Origin: Candidatus Sodalis pierantonius str. SOPE
Lineage (GTDB): Bacteria; Pseudomonadota; Gammaproteobacteria; Enterobacterales; Enterobacteriaceae
DNA: 64,000 bases
Assembly (NCBI RefSeq): GCF_000517405.1
Contig: NZ_CP006568.1
Coordinates: forward strand, 806,001-870,000
Direction: 5' to 3'
In this document: positions 50,813-59,733 of the stretch, piece by piece
How the letters are laid out: each line of letters opens with the position of its first letter
Position numbering within the stretch: the first letter of the stretch is position 1
Notes under the pieces: model-generated
What the model saw: the letters and a program-made list of their open reading frames with translations, nothing else
The model's database searches: none
What the model was told of the DNA's origin: nothing
Made by a program: the position numbers and the translations under genes

Positions 50813-50826
50813 TACTGTTTATTTAT
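50813..50826. promoter_or_regulatory. Half of the umuD LexA box, cut by ISL3-B
   Basis: TACTGT, a perfect LexA half-site, is followed by exactly 8 bases (TTATTTAT, counted after CTGT at 50815-50818) and then the first base of ISL3-B. This is the same geometry as at dinB (9589-9600). It lies about 15 bp upstream of the umuD-like start, the expected place for an SOS operator. Confidence 0.75.
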
Positions 50827-50950
50827 GGGTCTTCCCCTGTTGTGGTGGCTCAATCGACAGTTCTGCATTTTTACTTTACTTATTATTTTGGCTGGAACTT
50901 GGACTTCTATATGGATGTCAAACGTATTTACGTTTAAAGGAATAACGTTC

Positions 50951-51268
50951 ATGTCATGCTTAAAAAAATATGCATATGCCCCATTTATCTTACTGCTTCA
51001 TGGTGTTACAGCATCGGCCTCACCAAATATGATGTATAACACTGATAAAAAAGACTATTCACTGTCACCAGAGATAACGCCAAAATTATCTTGGGAGAAA
51101 AGTGAGTCTCAAGTTGATAAAACTCAATATTGTCTTACCCTTAGCAATCCGGGATGCAGCAATATGTGGCAAAAGGAAAAAGAAAAGGAGAATGACGAGC
51201 GAATACAACATCACCAGCAAAAAAATTTTATAACTCCCTTAAATGATTGCTCAAAAATTCATATTTAG
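50951..51268 (+). CDS. Small predicted secreted protein inside ISL3-B
   Basis: A 105-residue ORF with an AAAGGAAT ribosome-binding site 8 bp before its ATG. The N-terminus MSCLKKYAYAPFILLLHGV and the following TASASPN look like a cleavable signal peptide (cut near ASA). The mature part is polar, rich in Lys, Glu, Gln and Asn, with three Cys (YCLTLSNPGC ... NDCSK). It converges on the transposase gene and overlaps its end by 18 bp. AT-richer than the backbone. I do not recognise the family. It is enclosed by the ISL3 inverted repeats, so it may be a passenger gene. Confidence 0.5.
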   Translation: MSCLKKYAYAPFILLLHGVTASASPNMMYNTDKKDYSLSPEITPKLSWEKSESQVDKTQYCLTLSNPGCSNMWQKEKEKENDERIQHHQQKNFITPLNDCSKIHI

Positions 51269-52471
51269 TTTCCCATAGTGGAACATTACGCCCAGCTTGA
51301 AACGTTCTTTGTTCCTGAAGCCCCGTGACTTGATCCTGAGCAGCCGTATTTTGCTGTTCAGGGACTCCGCATTCCCATTTGATACCCGGTTTTTCATTGC
51401 ATTCAGAATGCCGTAAAGGCGTTTTGCCACCATGCGGGCAATGCTGGCCATGAGCGGTATGCCGGTGTCTTTAGCCATCGCCATCCATTCCTGCCACAGC
51501 TTACGGCTATGATTGTCATAGCGGCGGTGCCACAGATCGCGAGCAAGCTCTTTCATTACCCAGCACTGACTCGTTTGGGGTAACACCAGCCGGGCAACTT
51601 CTAACCTCTCTGCCCGGCACCCGAGGCGATTTTGTTTGCTGTAAAACCATAGATAGCGTGAGCGGTGGGCGTCTTTCCTGTCTGACGACGGGATCTGTTT
51701 CATCTCAGCCTGACGGGTTTTATCAACGACGGCGCACAACATTTTTGCCACATGGAAGTGATCGAAAGCGATTTTATCGACGGCATTGGGGAGATGGATG
51801 CGGGCTGCACTGATATAGGCCATGTTCATGTCCATAGACAGCGTTTTTATCTCATCAAGCTGGTGATCTCTCAGGCTGCGCAGATAACTGGCAAGGCTTT
51901 CTACACCGCGGTCGTCGGTCAGTTGCAAAGCGCGTCCCTGCCTGTCAGAGATAACGGTGACGTACTGGTGTCCTTTTTTGAACCCGACTTCATCCACGTA
52001 GAGGTGACGGACGGATAAGGGTTCTTTTATCCGGGCCAAGCCTCGTTTGACTGCGCGCATCATGATGCCGTCAACGGCATTCCAACTGAGTTTGAGCTGC
52101 TTTCTGACAGCATCCACGGTGCTGACTTTCAGCCATGAAAGAACAAAGGCTTCGAACAACAAGGTGTAGCGGCTGCCTGACTCTGCCCAGGGAACAGGCA
52201 GTGTCTGGCAACCGTGCTCGGGGCAGTCAACGCGGGGGACATCAGCCTCAACCAGCGTGGTGAACTGACAGGTATCGAGGTGACGCCATTTACGACGCCG
52301 GTGATCATGCATGGAGCAGGATTTACCGCAGGTTGGGCAGGCCAGTTGTGTGTGCTCGGCAATGCCGACAATTACCGTCACTGATCCAGATTTTTCATCA
52401 AGAGAAAGGGATTGTACCTGCCACGGTGCGGACAGGTTAAGGATATGGGCATAGAGGGACTTTTCGTCCAT
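51251..52471 (-). CDS. ISL3-family transposase
   Basis: An intact 406-residue transposase starting MDEKSLYAHILNLSAPWQVQ. The N-terminal zinc finger (CPTCGKSCSMHDHRRRKWRHLDTC) is followed by the helix-turn-helix and the DDE domain (VDEVGFKKGHQYVTVISDRQG, LSMDMNMAYISAA, FDHFHVAKML) and the C-terminal NGNAESLNSKIRLLRIKSRGFRN, which carries the last catalytic Glu region. A longer in-frame start exists upstream within the IS end, but the MDEKSL start is shared with copy A. It is probably active. Confidence 0.94.
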   Translation of the reverse strand: MDEKSLYAHILNLSAPWQVQSLSLDEKSGSVTVIVGIAEHTQLACPTCGKSCSMHDHRRRKWRHLDTCQFTTLVEADVPRVDCPEHGCQTLPVPWAESGSRYTLLFEAFVLSWLKVSTVDAVRKQLKLSWNAVDGIMMRAVKRGLARIKEPLSVRHLYVDEVGFKKGHQYVTVISDRQGRALQLTDDRGVESLASYLRSLRDHQLDEIKTLSMDMNMAYISAARIHLPNAVDKIAFDHFHVAKMLCAVVDKTRQAEMKQIPSSDRKDAHRSRYLWFYSKQNRLGCRAERLEVARLVLPQTSQCWVMKELARDLWHRRYDNHSRKLWQEWMAMAKDTGIPLMASIARMVAKRLYGILNAMKNRVSNGNAESLNSKIRLLRIKSRGFRNKERFKLGVMFHYGKLNMNF

Positions 52472-52537
52472 GGCAGACTCCCCAAAAATCAAGACTGCCA
52501 TCATAATGCCCTTAGCCACCACAACAGGGGAATACCC

Positions 52538-52549
52538 ATATAATAACAA
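52538..52549. promoter_or_regulatory. Possible half LexA box of cho, at the right ISL3-B flank
   Basis: After the ISL3 terminal GGG (read outward CCC) come exactly 8 bases, ATATAATA, and then ACAA, close to the ACAG half-site of a LexA box. The neighbouring cho gene is SOS-regulated in E. coli. The geometry mirrors the dinB and umuD flanks, but the half-site is imperfect. Confidence 0.5.
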
Positions 52550-52568
52550 TGAAAATGGATTACCATCA

Positions 52569-53370
52569 GTGCATAAACCGTTGTCCGCCGCGCGCCGGGA
52601 ATTTGATCCCGTCGAAGCTTATCAATACCCGGAGCATCTTCGTCCTTTTATTGTCGATCTGCCTTCCTCCCCCGGCGTCTATGTCTTCCACAGCGACAGC
52701 GACGTGATGCCGCTTTATGTCGGCAAAAGCGTCAATATTCGCAGCTGGGTGATGTCGCATTTGCGAACCGCGGAAGAAGCCCGCATGCTACGCCAGGCCC
52801 GCCGTCTCAGCTTTCACCGTACCGCTGGCGAAATCGCGCGCGCTACTGCTCGAAGCACAAATGATAAAGCAGCTTCAGCCTTTGCATAATAAACGGCTGC
52901 GTCGCAACCGTCAGCTTTGCTCCATCCAGGTGGTACAGGGCGTGCCGTCCATCGTCAGCGCCAAAGAAATTGACTTTGCCCGCACGCCGGATCTCTACGG
53001 CCTGTATTCCAGCCGTCGCGCGGCGCAGCAATCGCTTCTCGCTATCGGCGACAGCGAGCAATTATGCTATTCCCTACTTGGACTGGAGCGTGTAAGCCGC
53101 GGCCGTCCGTGTTTTCGCCATCATCTTGGCCGCTGCGCCGGAACCTGTTGCGGCCGGGAGTACCGGGAAGAGCATCACCTAAGACTGATGGATGCGCTGG
53201 GGCAGATGCGGATTTTCTGTTGGCCTTTTTCGGGCCCGGTGGGACTGGTGGAAACGCTGGCGCAAGCCGCCGGGCTGCGCACGGTATCCCCCAGTTTTGA
53301 CAGCGACGGTTATAAAATTTTGTGCGGGCCTATCATGAGCGGCCGCCATGACATCATCGAACTGAACTGA
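52569..53370 (+). pseudogene. cho: Excinuclease Cho, frameshifted and shortened
   Basis: Cho is the UvrC-like SOS nuclease that makes the 3' incision next to bulky lesions. A likely GTG start at 52569 opens VHKPLSAARREFDPVEAYQYPEHLRPF. The GIY-YIG-type core follows (LPSSPGVYVFHSDSDVMPLYVGKSVNIRSWVMSHL). Near 52838 an indel shifts the frame after GEI, and the rest continues IKQLQPLHNKRLRRNRQLC ... RPCFRHHLGRCAGTCCG. About 20 residues are missing before SDGYKILCGPIMSG. ISL3-B lies 31 bp upstream. Confidence 0.9.
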
Positions 53371-53680
53371 CGCCCTCGCGCCAGGTCGGCACCCCCTTCC
53401 CGGCCTCTGCTTGCGCTGAGGCGCCCACAGCGAGTGACGGAGACCCGGTCGCCGCTTTTGCCCCCCGCGGCGATAAGGGTAAGCGGCGCTAACGCCCCTA
53501 AAGCTTCCAACATTGGCGCAGGGCCCTTCACCAGCCAACACCGGCGGCGCGATCGCAGGTGGAGCACCGTTGAGCGCCGTTGAGCACCGTCTATTAGATG
53601 CCCATAAGCGATCGACCGTCAAGCTAACCGTCCTCAGCCTACAGGGTTAATGCCACTTTTTCGCGACGTGCTCGGGCGTC
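53371..53680. other. Gene-free stretch between cho and the peptidase gene
   Basis: About 310 bp of GC-rich sequence between two converging genes. It contains a short direct repeat GTTGAGC(A/G)CCGT at about 53570-53590 but no gene or clear terminator. Confidence 0.45.
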
Positions 53681-55183
53681 TCACCCCTGCCCGGTCGCCA
53701 GCACCGAAAAGGCGCTGAGCAGACCGACCAACGACGCCATATCCTCGCGGGTATAATGCACCGTTAACGCATCGCTACGGCCGACGCCGGGCACCAGGCA
53801 AAAAAGATCCTTCAACGCAGGCCGCGCTACCATCACTTCCAACCGGTAAGGTGGGGCGATCCGCGACGCCAGCGTGTCGCCTCCCTCCCGTACGGCGCGC
53901 TCGGCGGCTTGGCGAATTACGGCCTGCGCCTGCGCTGGGCTAAGGGACTCCGCCGCATTTTGCGAAATGGCGCGTTTCACGCAGGCGTAACCGGCAAAGG
54001 GATAATACCGCGCGATCCATCGCTGTAGCATGTCGTCCCCGCTGACCAGCCACAGCGGCGTCTTCAACTCCGCGCCCAGGGCAGCGTAAATGTCGCTTTC
54101 CGCCATCACTTCGCCATTATTAGTCACGCGGTAAAAAGCCCGGCCGTTAATGGTGTGAGCCAGAACACCGAATTCGCCGGCGGCGCTGTGATAGCCGATA
54201 AACATCATACCGTCGAAAGGCTGTTGCTGAAGCCCTTCCGCCATTGAGAGCGGCCGCGGTTTACCCTGCAACAGCCGCAGCGCGGGGCGATGATGCCCGC
54301 GAAAACCGGTAACGGGGGTAGCGCTCAACAACGCATCCACCACCACATGCTCGGTGGCGTCGGCCGCCGCGGCCAGCAGTGGCTCCAGCGCATCATCCGC
54401 CGGCGGCCTGGGTAAGGGATCGGTTGAGAACGCCAGGGCGATATCGCCCGAACCGTGCCCCCAATAACTGCCGATACGCCCTAGTCCCGCGCCGGCGCGC
54501 CGGGCGATCCGTGACAGCTGGCAACCGTCGAGCGGCGCGTCGGTCGCCATGATAACGATTACCGAGCCGGCATCCTGCTGGGGCGCCAACTCCGGCAACA
54601 GCGGCGCGACGGCGGCCCCCAATTGAACGCCGTCCAGCGTCAAAGAGGAGAGCGTGCCGAAATTGGCCAACACCAGCACGCCCAGCGTGGCGTTTAACGA
54701 CGAGCACCGCCGCGAAGCGCTGCCGATCCCCCCTTTTAGGCCGAAACAGCTCATGCCGCGCCCGGCGCCAACGCTACCGCGTGCTATCTGTTCCGAAGCC
54801 TGGGACAGCGCCTGACGCGCCACCTCTTCAGTGACGGCCAGCGCCTGGATATCGTTAAGCCAGCCGTCGTTGCATTCCAGCGCCAGCGTGTTCACCGTCG
54901 GCAGCGTGCGGCCGAGTTCGGGGTTGCGCGCGATAGCCTCGCGCACAAGCGTAGTAAACAGCGTGCCGACAACCAGGGTATTACTTAATAAAATCGGCGT
55001 TTGCAACAACCCCAGCTCCGCAACCTGTACCAGCCCGACGGGCTTGGCAAAACCGTTCAACACCGCTGCGCCGCACGGCAGCGGTGCGGTAAAGAGATTG
55101 TCTCCCGGCGGCACGATAGCCGTCACGCCGGTCTGGATGTCCCCCGCGGCCAGCGTCGCATGGCCGACGGTTACCCCCGCCAC
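53681..55183 (-). pseudogene. P1 (DmpA-type) peptidase fused in frame to M55 peptidase remnant
   Basis: Residues 1-300 are a P1-family (S58, DmpA/BapA) aminopeptidase: VAGVTVGHATL, GRGMSCFGLKGGIGSASR, the self-cleavage region DAGSVIVIMATDAPL and RIGSYWGHGSGDIALAFST. Residues from about 302 on are the C-terminal two thirds of an M55 (DppA-type) D-aminopeptidase: LLQGKPRPLSMAEGL, FIGYHSAAG, LAHTINGRAFYRV, WLVSGDDML. The M55 N-terminal zinc ligands are absent, so the join near 54278 looks like a deletion that fused two genes. The upstream frame suggests the P1 start (MDDYLHQQL) is also frameshifted. The ORF is open for 500 codons, but I treat it as a relic. Confidence 0.8.
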
Positions 55184-55237
55184 ATCGCTGATATCGTTAC
55201 GAGCGCCGCAGCTGCTGATGCAAATAATCGTCCATCG

Positions 55238-55574
55238 TCACGCCCCGCCGTTTGCGGTGAGCTGGGCGCCCGCCAACGGCACCCAGCTCACCTGACCCTG
55301 GCCATATTGCAAGTGCGGCGCCGCGTCCTGCGCGAGCCACAAAGGCCCATCCAAATCGACGAATTCCGCGTCAATTGCCACCGGCAACGCCGCCTCCATC
55401 GCCAGCGAAGAGCCCAGCATACAACCCACCATCACCCGCATGCCCTGTAACTTGGCTTCCGCCACCATCGCCAGCGCTTCGGTAAGGCCGCCGCACTTGT
55501 CCAGCTTAATATTGATCATGTCATAACGGCCGCGCCAGCGGCAGCTCGAGCGTTTCAATCGTTAGCGTTCGCAT
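55238..55574 (-). pseudogene. Enolase-superfamily racemase (DgcA/dipeptide epimerase-like), internal deletion
   Basis: The ATG at 55574 overlaps the end of the dgcN-like gene and opens MRTLTIETLELPLARPL, a typical N-terminus of dipeptide epimerase-like enzymes. The sequence then jumps to the C-terminal part in another frame: YDMINIKLDKCGGLTEALAMVAEAKLQGMRVMVGCMLGSSLAMEAAL, with the metal-site Asp/Lys region of the barrel. About 200 or more residues are missing. In characterised clusters DgcA works with DgcN to turn D-glutamate into L-glutamate. Confidence 0.8.
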
Positions 55575-55575
55575 G

Positions 55576-56564
55576 TCACCCTTGCTCCTGGAGCAGGCGA
55601 GCGATGCCCTCGATGCCAAAACGTACCGGATCGGTTGCCGGTACCCCAAATTGTTCACTCAGCCGGCGCCTCGCCGGCGCGGGAGGTGTTGAGAGCGAAT
55701 CCTGCCAGCTTCACCCCGGGGCTGGTGACCGCCGCGGCGCGTAAATTGGCTTCGACACAGGTCTCCAACGTCACCATCGGTTGATGAGGGAGGTGGCGCA
55801 TGTGGGGACGATCCATTTCGTGGCACATCACCAACCAGTGCGGTTGGGCGCCATGGAGCAAGCCCATGCTGACCCCGGCATTAGGAAGGATGAAACAGCG
55901 ACCCCTGCCCTTCAACAATATCCCAATGATCGGCATCATTAGCCGGCGACGGCGCCTCCGCGGCGCCAGCGATAAAATCGGCCACCACGGCGTCGATGGC
56001 AATCCCTTCTCCCGCCACCAGAATGCCGGTCTGGCCGGTGGCGCGGAAATCGGCTTTCATCCCGCGCTCGCGCATGGCCGCTTCCAGCGCCAGCGAGGTA
56101 TATATTTTGCCCACCGAGCAGTCGGTACCCACCGTCAGCACCCGTTTACCGGCGCGGGGTTTCCCGCTGCCGACCGCCAGGGCCGGCCGCTGATGACGCA
56201 CATCAAATAACCTGACGCCGTGCTGCTCCGCCAGCGTCGCCAAACCCGGCGTCGCGGACAGTTGCTCATGAAGGCCGCTGGCGACATTCATACCAGCGCG
56301 AATAGCCGAACGAACCGTTTCCAGCCAGTGCGGCGGCAGGAAACCGCCGGCGTTGGCGGTACCTAGCACCAGGGTGCGAGCGCCTCGCGCCGCAGCATCC
56401 TCAATGCCGATCTCCTCAAGACCGAGGGAAACCGTGCAGCCTGGCAAACGCAACTGGCCAAGGCAGTGATCGGGACGCCACACTTGAATGCCGCGGGCGG
56501 TTTTCGCCGCCAGCGGGTCGGTGACATCGCCGAGAAAAAGCAGATAGGGTTGCGGAATCAGCAT
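55576..56564 (-). pseudogene. DgcN-like (DUF1611) acyltransferase, two frameshifts
   Basis: A DUF1611 protein; members named DgcN N-acetylate D-glutamate. The first frame reads MLIPQPYLLFLGDVTDPLAAKTARGI, with RVLTVGTDCSVGKIYTSLALEAAM as its P-loop (GTDCSVGK). Near 55890 it shifts to YAGVSMGLLHGAQPHWLVMCHE ... KLAGFALNTSR, and near 55690 again to RRLSEQFGVPATDPVRFGIEGIARLL, stopping at 55576. Total length, about 330 codons, fits the family. It headed an operon with the racemase-like, P1 and M55 genes. Confidence 0.85.
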
Positions 56565-56769
56565 AGAGGTACTCTCAATAAACTAAACCGACCTCCACTA
56601 TTCCACCACATCCAGCGAAAAACGAATACCCGTTTAGCGGCAGGGTATAACCTCAGGCTATCCCCTGGCAGCCACTCGCCGGCCTAAATCGCTCAAGACA
56701 AGACGCTAGGTCGGCGCAGGCACCCGCGCCGGGCTTGTTTAGGAAAAGAACATTTCCTATAATCATGCC

Positions 56770-57162
56770 ATGCGCAAAACCCCTGAATACGTCGGCCCTG
56801 CCGGCACAGCGACAACGCGTCCGTCCACGGGCGGTCACCAGCGTCGGACGGGCGCGGCCGGCCGCACGGCGCAATTATCCGCGCTGGAGGATGCGCTGGC
56901 GCGGCTGGTACGTCAGGCGCTGGACGCCAACCAAAGCCGCCTTGCGGCGTTTATCCGCCTGGGTCAGGAGGATGGCTCGGTGGATCCGGCGCTGAATGTG
57001 GAGCATAGCGCCTTACTCATGCTGGCGGTGCTACAGGGGATGCGCGTGGTTGGCAAAGCCGGCCGGCAACATGAAGAGATGACGGCGGTCGCCGCGCTGG
57101 CGCTGCGTTTGCTGGACCGTCCCATGACGGCCCTTCCGGCTACAGCGCCTTGCTCAAAATGA
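56770..57162 (+). pseudogene. TetR-type regulator lacking its DNA-binding domain
   Basis: The C-terminal part matches the ligand-binding region of TetR regulators (LVRQALDANQSRLAAFIRLGQEDGSVDPALNVEHSALLMLAVLQGMRVVGKAG). The start MRKTPEYV is also TetR-like, but the helix-turn-helix that should lie between is replaced by an unrelated low-complexity stretch, so a deletion has removed it. It is divergent from the dgcN-like operon, which it probably controlled. Confidence 0.7.
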
Positions 57163-57652
57163 GCAAAGGCGTATAGCGACTTTCGCGCTCGTAAGCGGTT
57201 TCACCGCTGACCGCCATCTGCTGGCTGAGGTAAAAAGCTTTGGCCTGGTGATTTTGCGGTAGCACCTCCAGCCATAGCTGCGTTTGCCGAGCTTCTCTGG
57301 CCAGCATTTCCACCGCGCTAAACAGCGGCCTGCCGTACTCGCGGCCGGTAAATTCCCGCAGAAAATAGATCTTTTTCAATTGACCGCCTAGAGCGCCGGT
57401 ATCCGGTCTCGGCATCTCACACAACAGCTTCGCCAGACCGACATCCTGACCGTCAAAGCTGGCTATCAGCCAGTGGCAATGTGGCTCTGCAAAGCTTTTC
57501 TCCAGCGATGGCGCCGTGAAATCATCCGCCAGAAAATCCGCCAGCGCCTGTTTCTCCGGCCAAAGATGGCCAAAATGTCCGATGTAACTCTCATAACCCA
57601 GCGCGGTCAGGGAATCGGCATCCTTGCGGCGGGCGAGGCGAATTTCCAGCAT
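57140..57652 (-). CDS. GNAT-family N-acetyltransferase
   Basis: A 170-residue GNAT protein starting MLEIRLARRKDADSLTALGYESYIGHFG. The acetyl-CoA-binding core is seen as LKKIYFLREFTGREYGRPLFSAVEMLAREA, with WLEVLPQNHQAKAFYLSQQM completing the fold. It is intact. Its end overlaps the tetR relic by 23 bp on the other strand. The substrate is unknown. Confidence 0.85.
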   Translation of the reverse strand: MLEIRLARRKDADSLTALGYESYIGHFGHLWPEKQALADFLADDFTAPSLEKSFAEPHCHWLIASFDGQDVGLAKLLCEMPRPDTGALGGQLKKIYFLREFTGREYGRPLFSAVEMLAREARQTQLWLEVLPQNHQAKAFYLSQQMAVSGETAYERESRYTPLLILSKAL

Positions 57653-57767
57653 GATTTCGTCCAGTAATTGATGGGGAAGTCTCGGCCAGTCATCATAAAG
57701 GCAGACGCGTCGGGATCTAATGCCGGCAACCTCAAAAGGTTATTGCCGGCAGCGCCGGAGAAAGGCG

Positions 57768-58460
57768 CTAGCGGTGTCGTCCCGCGCCCCTGACGCAGCA
57801 CGTCAAGCGCGACCGAACGTTACACAACCCGGCGGCATAATTTTGCGCAAAAAAGGCAAATAGGGTGGCGAACAATGCCAGATACAAGGTGATCCCCCAA
57901 AACTGCCACGACGCGGGCAAGGGTGGCGGCTGTCGAAAAGTGAAGAGCAGCAGCAGCCAACTGCCGGCCGCGACGACCCCGGTCTGGACCGCGGTTAACG
58001 CCAGCGCCGGTACCGGCCGCTGCGCGCTCCCACCGCACAACCAATAAACGCCCAGCAACGACAGCAGCGCCGCCAGTATCAATCTTCCGTCGAGCCGTCC
58101 TCGACACACCAACCATTCCACCAACGGAGTGAAAATGACGAACAGGCTGATTAGAAAGGCCGCATTTCCGGCGCTGATAATCGCCACACCCTGTGTTTCG
58201 CAAATAAATACCCCAAGCAGAATCAGCCCCAGCGGAAGCCCGGGACGCAGGGCCGTCAAGCCGGCGCCGCGCAGTTGCGGCACCAGCACCAGTAAGGTCA
58301 AGGTAAAGCGCAGCGCGATAAAACCCAGAACCGGATAAAACGCGAGCGCCTGTTTGGTGGCGGCATAGCTGCTGCCCCAAATAACCGCCACCAGCAACAG
58401 CATGGCATCGGCAAGCTGTGGCGCCGTACGGCTTTGGCGCGCTAACGCGATATTCAGCAT
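57768..58460 (-). pseudogene. EamA/DMT-type transporter, C-terminus lost
   Basis: An inner-membrane transporter of the drug/metabolite (EamA) superfamily. Helices 1-8 or so are recognisable (MLLLVAVIWGSSYAATKQAL, GFIALRFTLTLLVL, GNAAFLISLFVIFTPLVEWLV). The usual second repeat is shortened: homology ends at LFAFFAQNYAAG, where SPSRVALL-type sequence is expected, and an unrelated 19-residue tail follows. At 230 residues it is about 60 shorter than usual. Divergent from the lysR relic at 58558, a common regulator-transporter pairing. Confidence 0.8.
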
Positions 58461-58557
58461 TTCAACATCCGTAATCGATGATCTTTAGCAAGGGTTGCAG
58501 TATATTCTTTTGTTGCACCGGCAATAATTGCCTAAAAATGCACAACACTTATTCCCT

Positions 58558-59503
58558 ATGAGAACAAATCAACTTCTCCCTCTGCTGCCCAATATGGTGA
58601 TATTGGTCAAAGTGGTGGAAAAAGGCAGCTTCTCCGCCGCCGCCCGCGAATTAGGCACCACCGCCTCGGCGGTAAGCCGGCAGATAGCCAGACTGGAGCA
58701 AGCGCTGGGATTGCGGCTTTTGGAACGCAGCACACGCCGCTTGCGCCTGAACGAGGCGGGTCATGAGGTATACCTGTGCTGTCAGCGGATCCTGACCAGC
58801 GCCAGCGATGTGCTGGCGATTTCCGACAGCGCGATGTCCGCCCCGCAGGGGCAGGTGCGGCTAAGCGTGCCCAAGGCGCTGGGCAAATTCGTTATCGGCC
58901 CGTTAATCGGCCCTCTTTTGCAGCGTTATCCACAGGTGGACGTTGCCTTACAGTTGACCGATACCCTGCCGGATTTGTTGGCCAGCGACCTGGACATGCT
59001 TATCGCCATCGGCGACCGGCAGCCGGACAATCTGGCGGGGCGGCCGCTGACATTTGTTCGGCAGTTGCTCTGCGCCACACCGCTTTACCTCAACCGGCGC
59101 GGCACGCCGCAACAGCCGGAGGATTTAGCGCAGCACGATTGTATTTGGCTGGGCGAAACGCCCGAGGATAACCAGCTGGCGATTCCGCCAGGGTGAACAG
59201 CGGCGGCAGGTCGAGGTGCACGGCCGTTTTGTGAGCAACCACAGCGAAGCGCGTATGGCGGTAGTCCTCGAGCATTTGGGCATTACCTGCCTGCCGCACT
59301 TTACCGCCGCCGCGCTGGAGGAGGGGACACTGGTGCCGGTATTGCCCCAATGGCGTTACGATGGCCCCTATCAAGGTATGGCCTGGGTGCTGTATCGCCC
59401 CAATCCCCAGTTGCCGCCAAAAATGCGGGTATTCATAGATTTTCTGGCGGCGGCCTTGGCCGATAACGCCGGCGACCGCTCTTCCTCGTCACCGGTGCAA
59501 TAA
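58558..59503 (+). pseudogene. LysR-type regulator, frameshifted
   Basis: The ATG at 58558 opens MRTNQLLPLLPNMVILVKVVEKGSFSAAARELGTTASAVSRQIARLEQALG, a complete LysR helix-turn-helix. The effector domain follows to PEDNQ, where one extra base near 59178 shifts the frame into WRFRQGEQRRQVEVHGRFVSNHSEARMAVVLEHLGITCLP. Otherwise it is whole (about 315 codons). It probably regulated the adjacent EamA transporter. Confidence 0.9.
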
Positions 59504-59733
59504 CCCTGTACGGCGCCGACGAACGAAAGACGCCGGTGGGGATAAGCGGTCACTTCAATCGCTTTCCAGCCCAATCAACGCACAGGAAAAATGTGTTTAT
59601 CACACCTCTGCGCGGGTAGGCTTTATTCACCGCTACCGCGCGTTTTGCTTACGCAACGGGAGACCGCTACGGTATTTTTTCCGCGCGCGAAAAGTGGTAG
59701 TATTGAGGTTTAATTACTTGGTTAGAGTCATCT

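Larger units (their letters stand above)
50827..52537 (-). mobile_element. ISL3-family element, copy B, with an extra ORF
   Basis: A 1711-bp element between inverted repeats GGGTCTTCCCCTGTTGTGGTGG (left) and the same with C to A at position 5 (right, reading inward). The transposase is on the minus strand. The left 420 bp contain a convergent small ORF that is not part of the transposase. Flanking 8-mers differ (TTATTTAT and ATATAATA), so the two ends may derive from different insertions joined by recombination. Confidence 0.88.
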
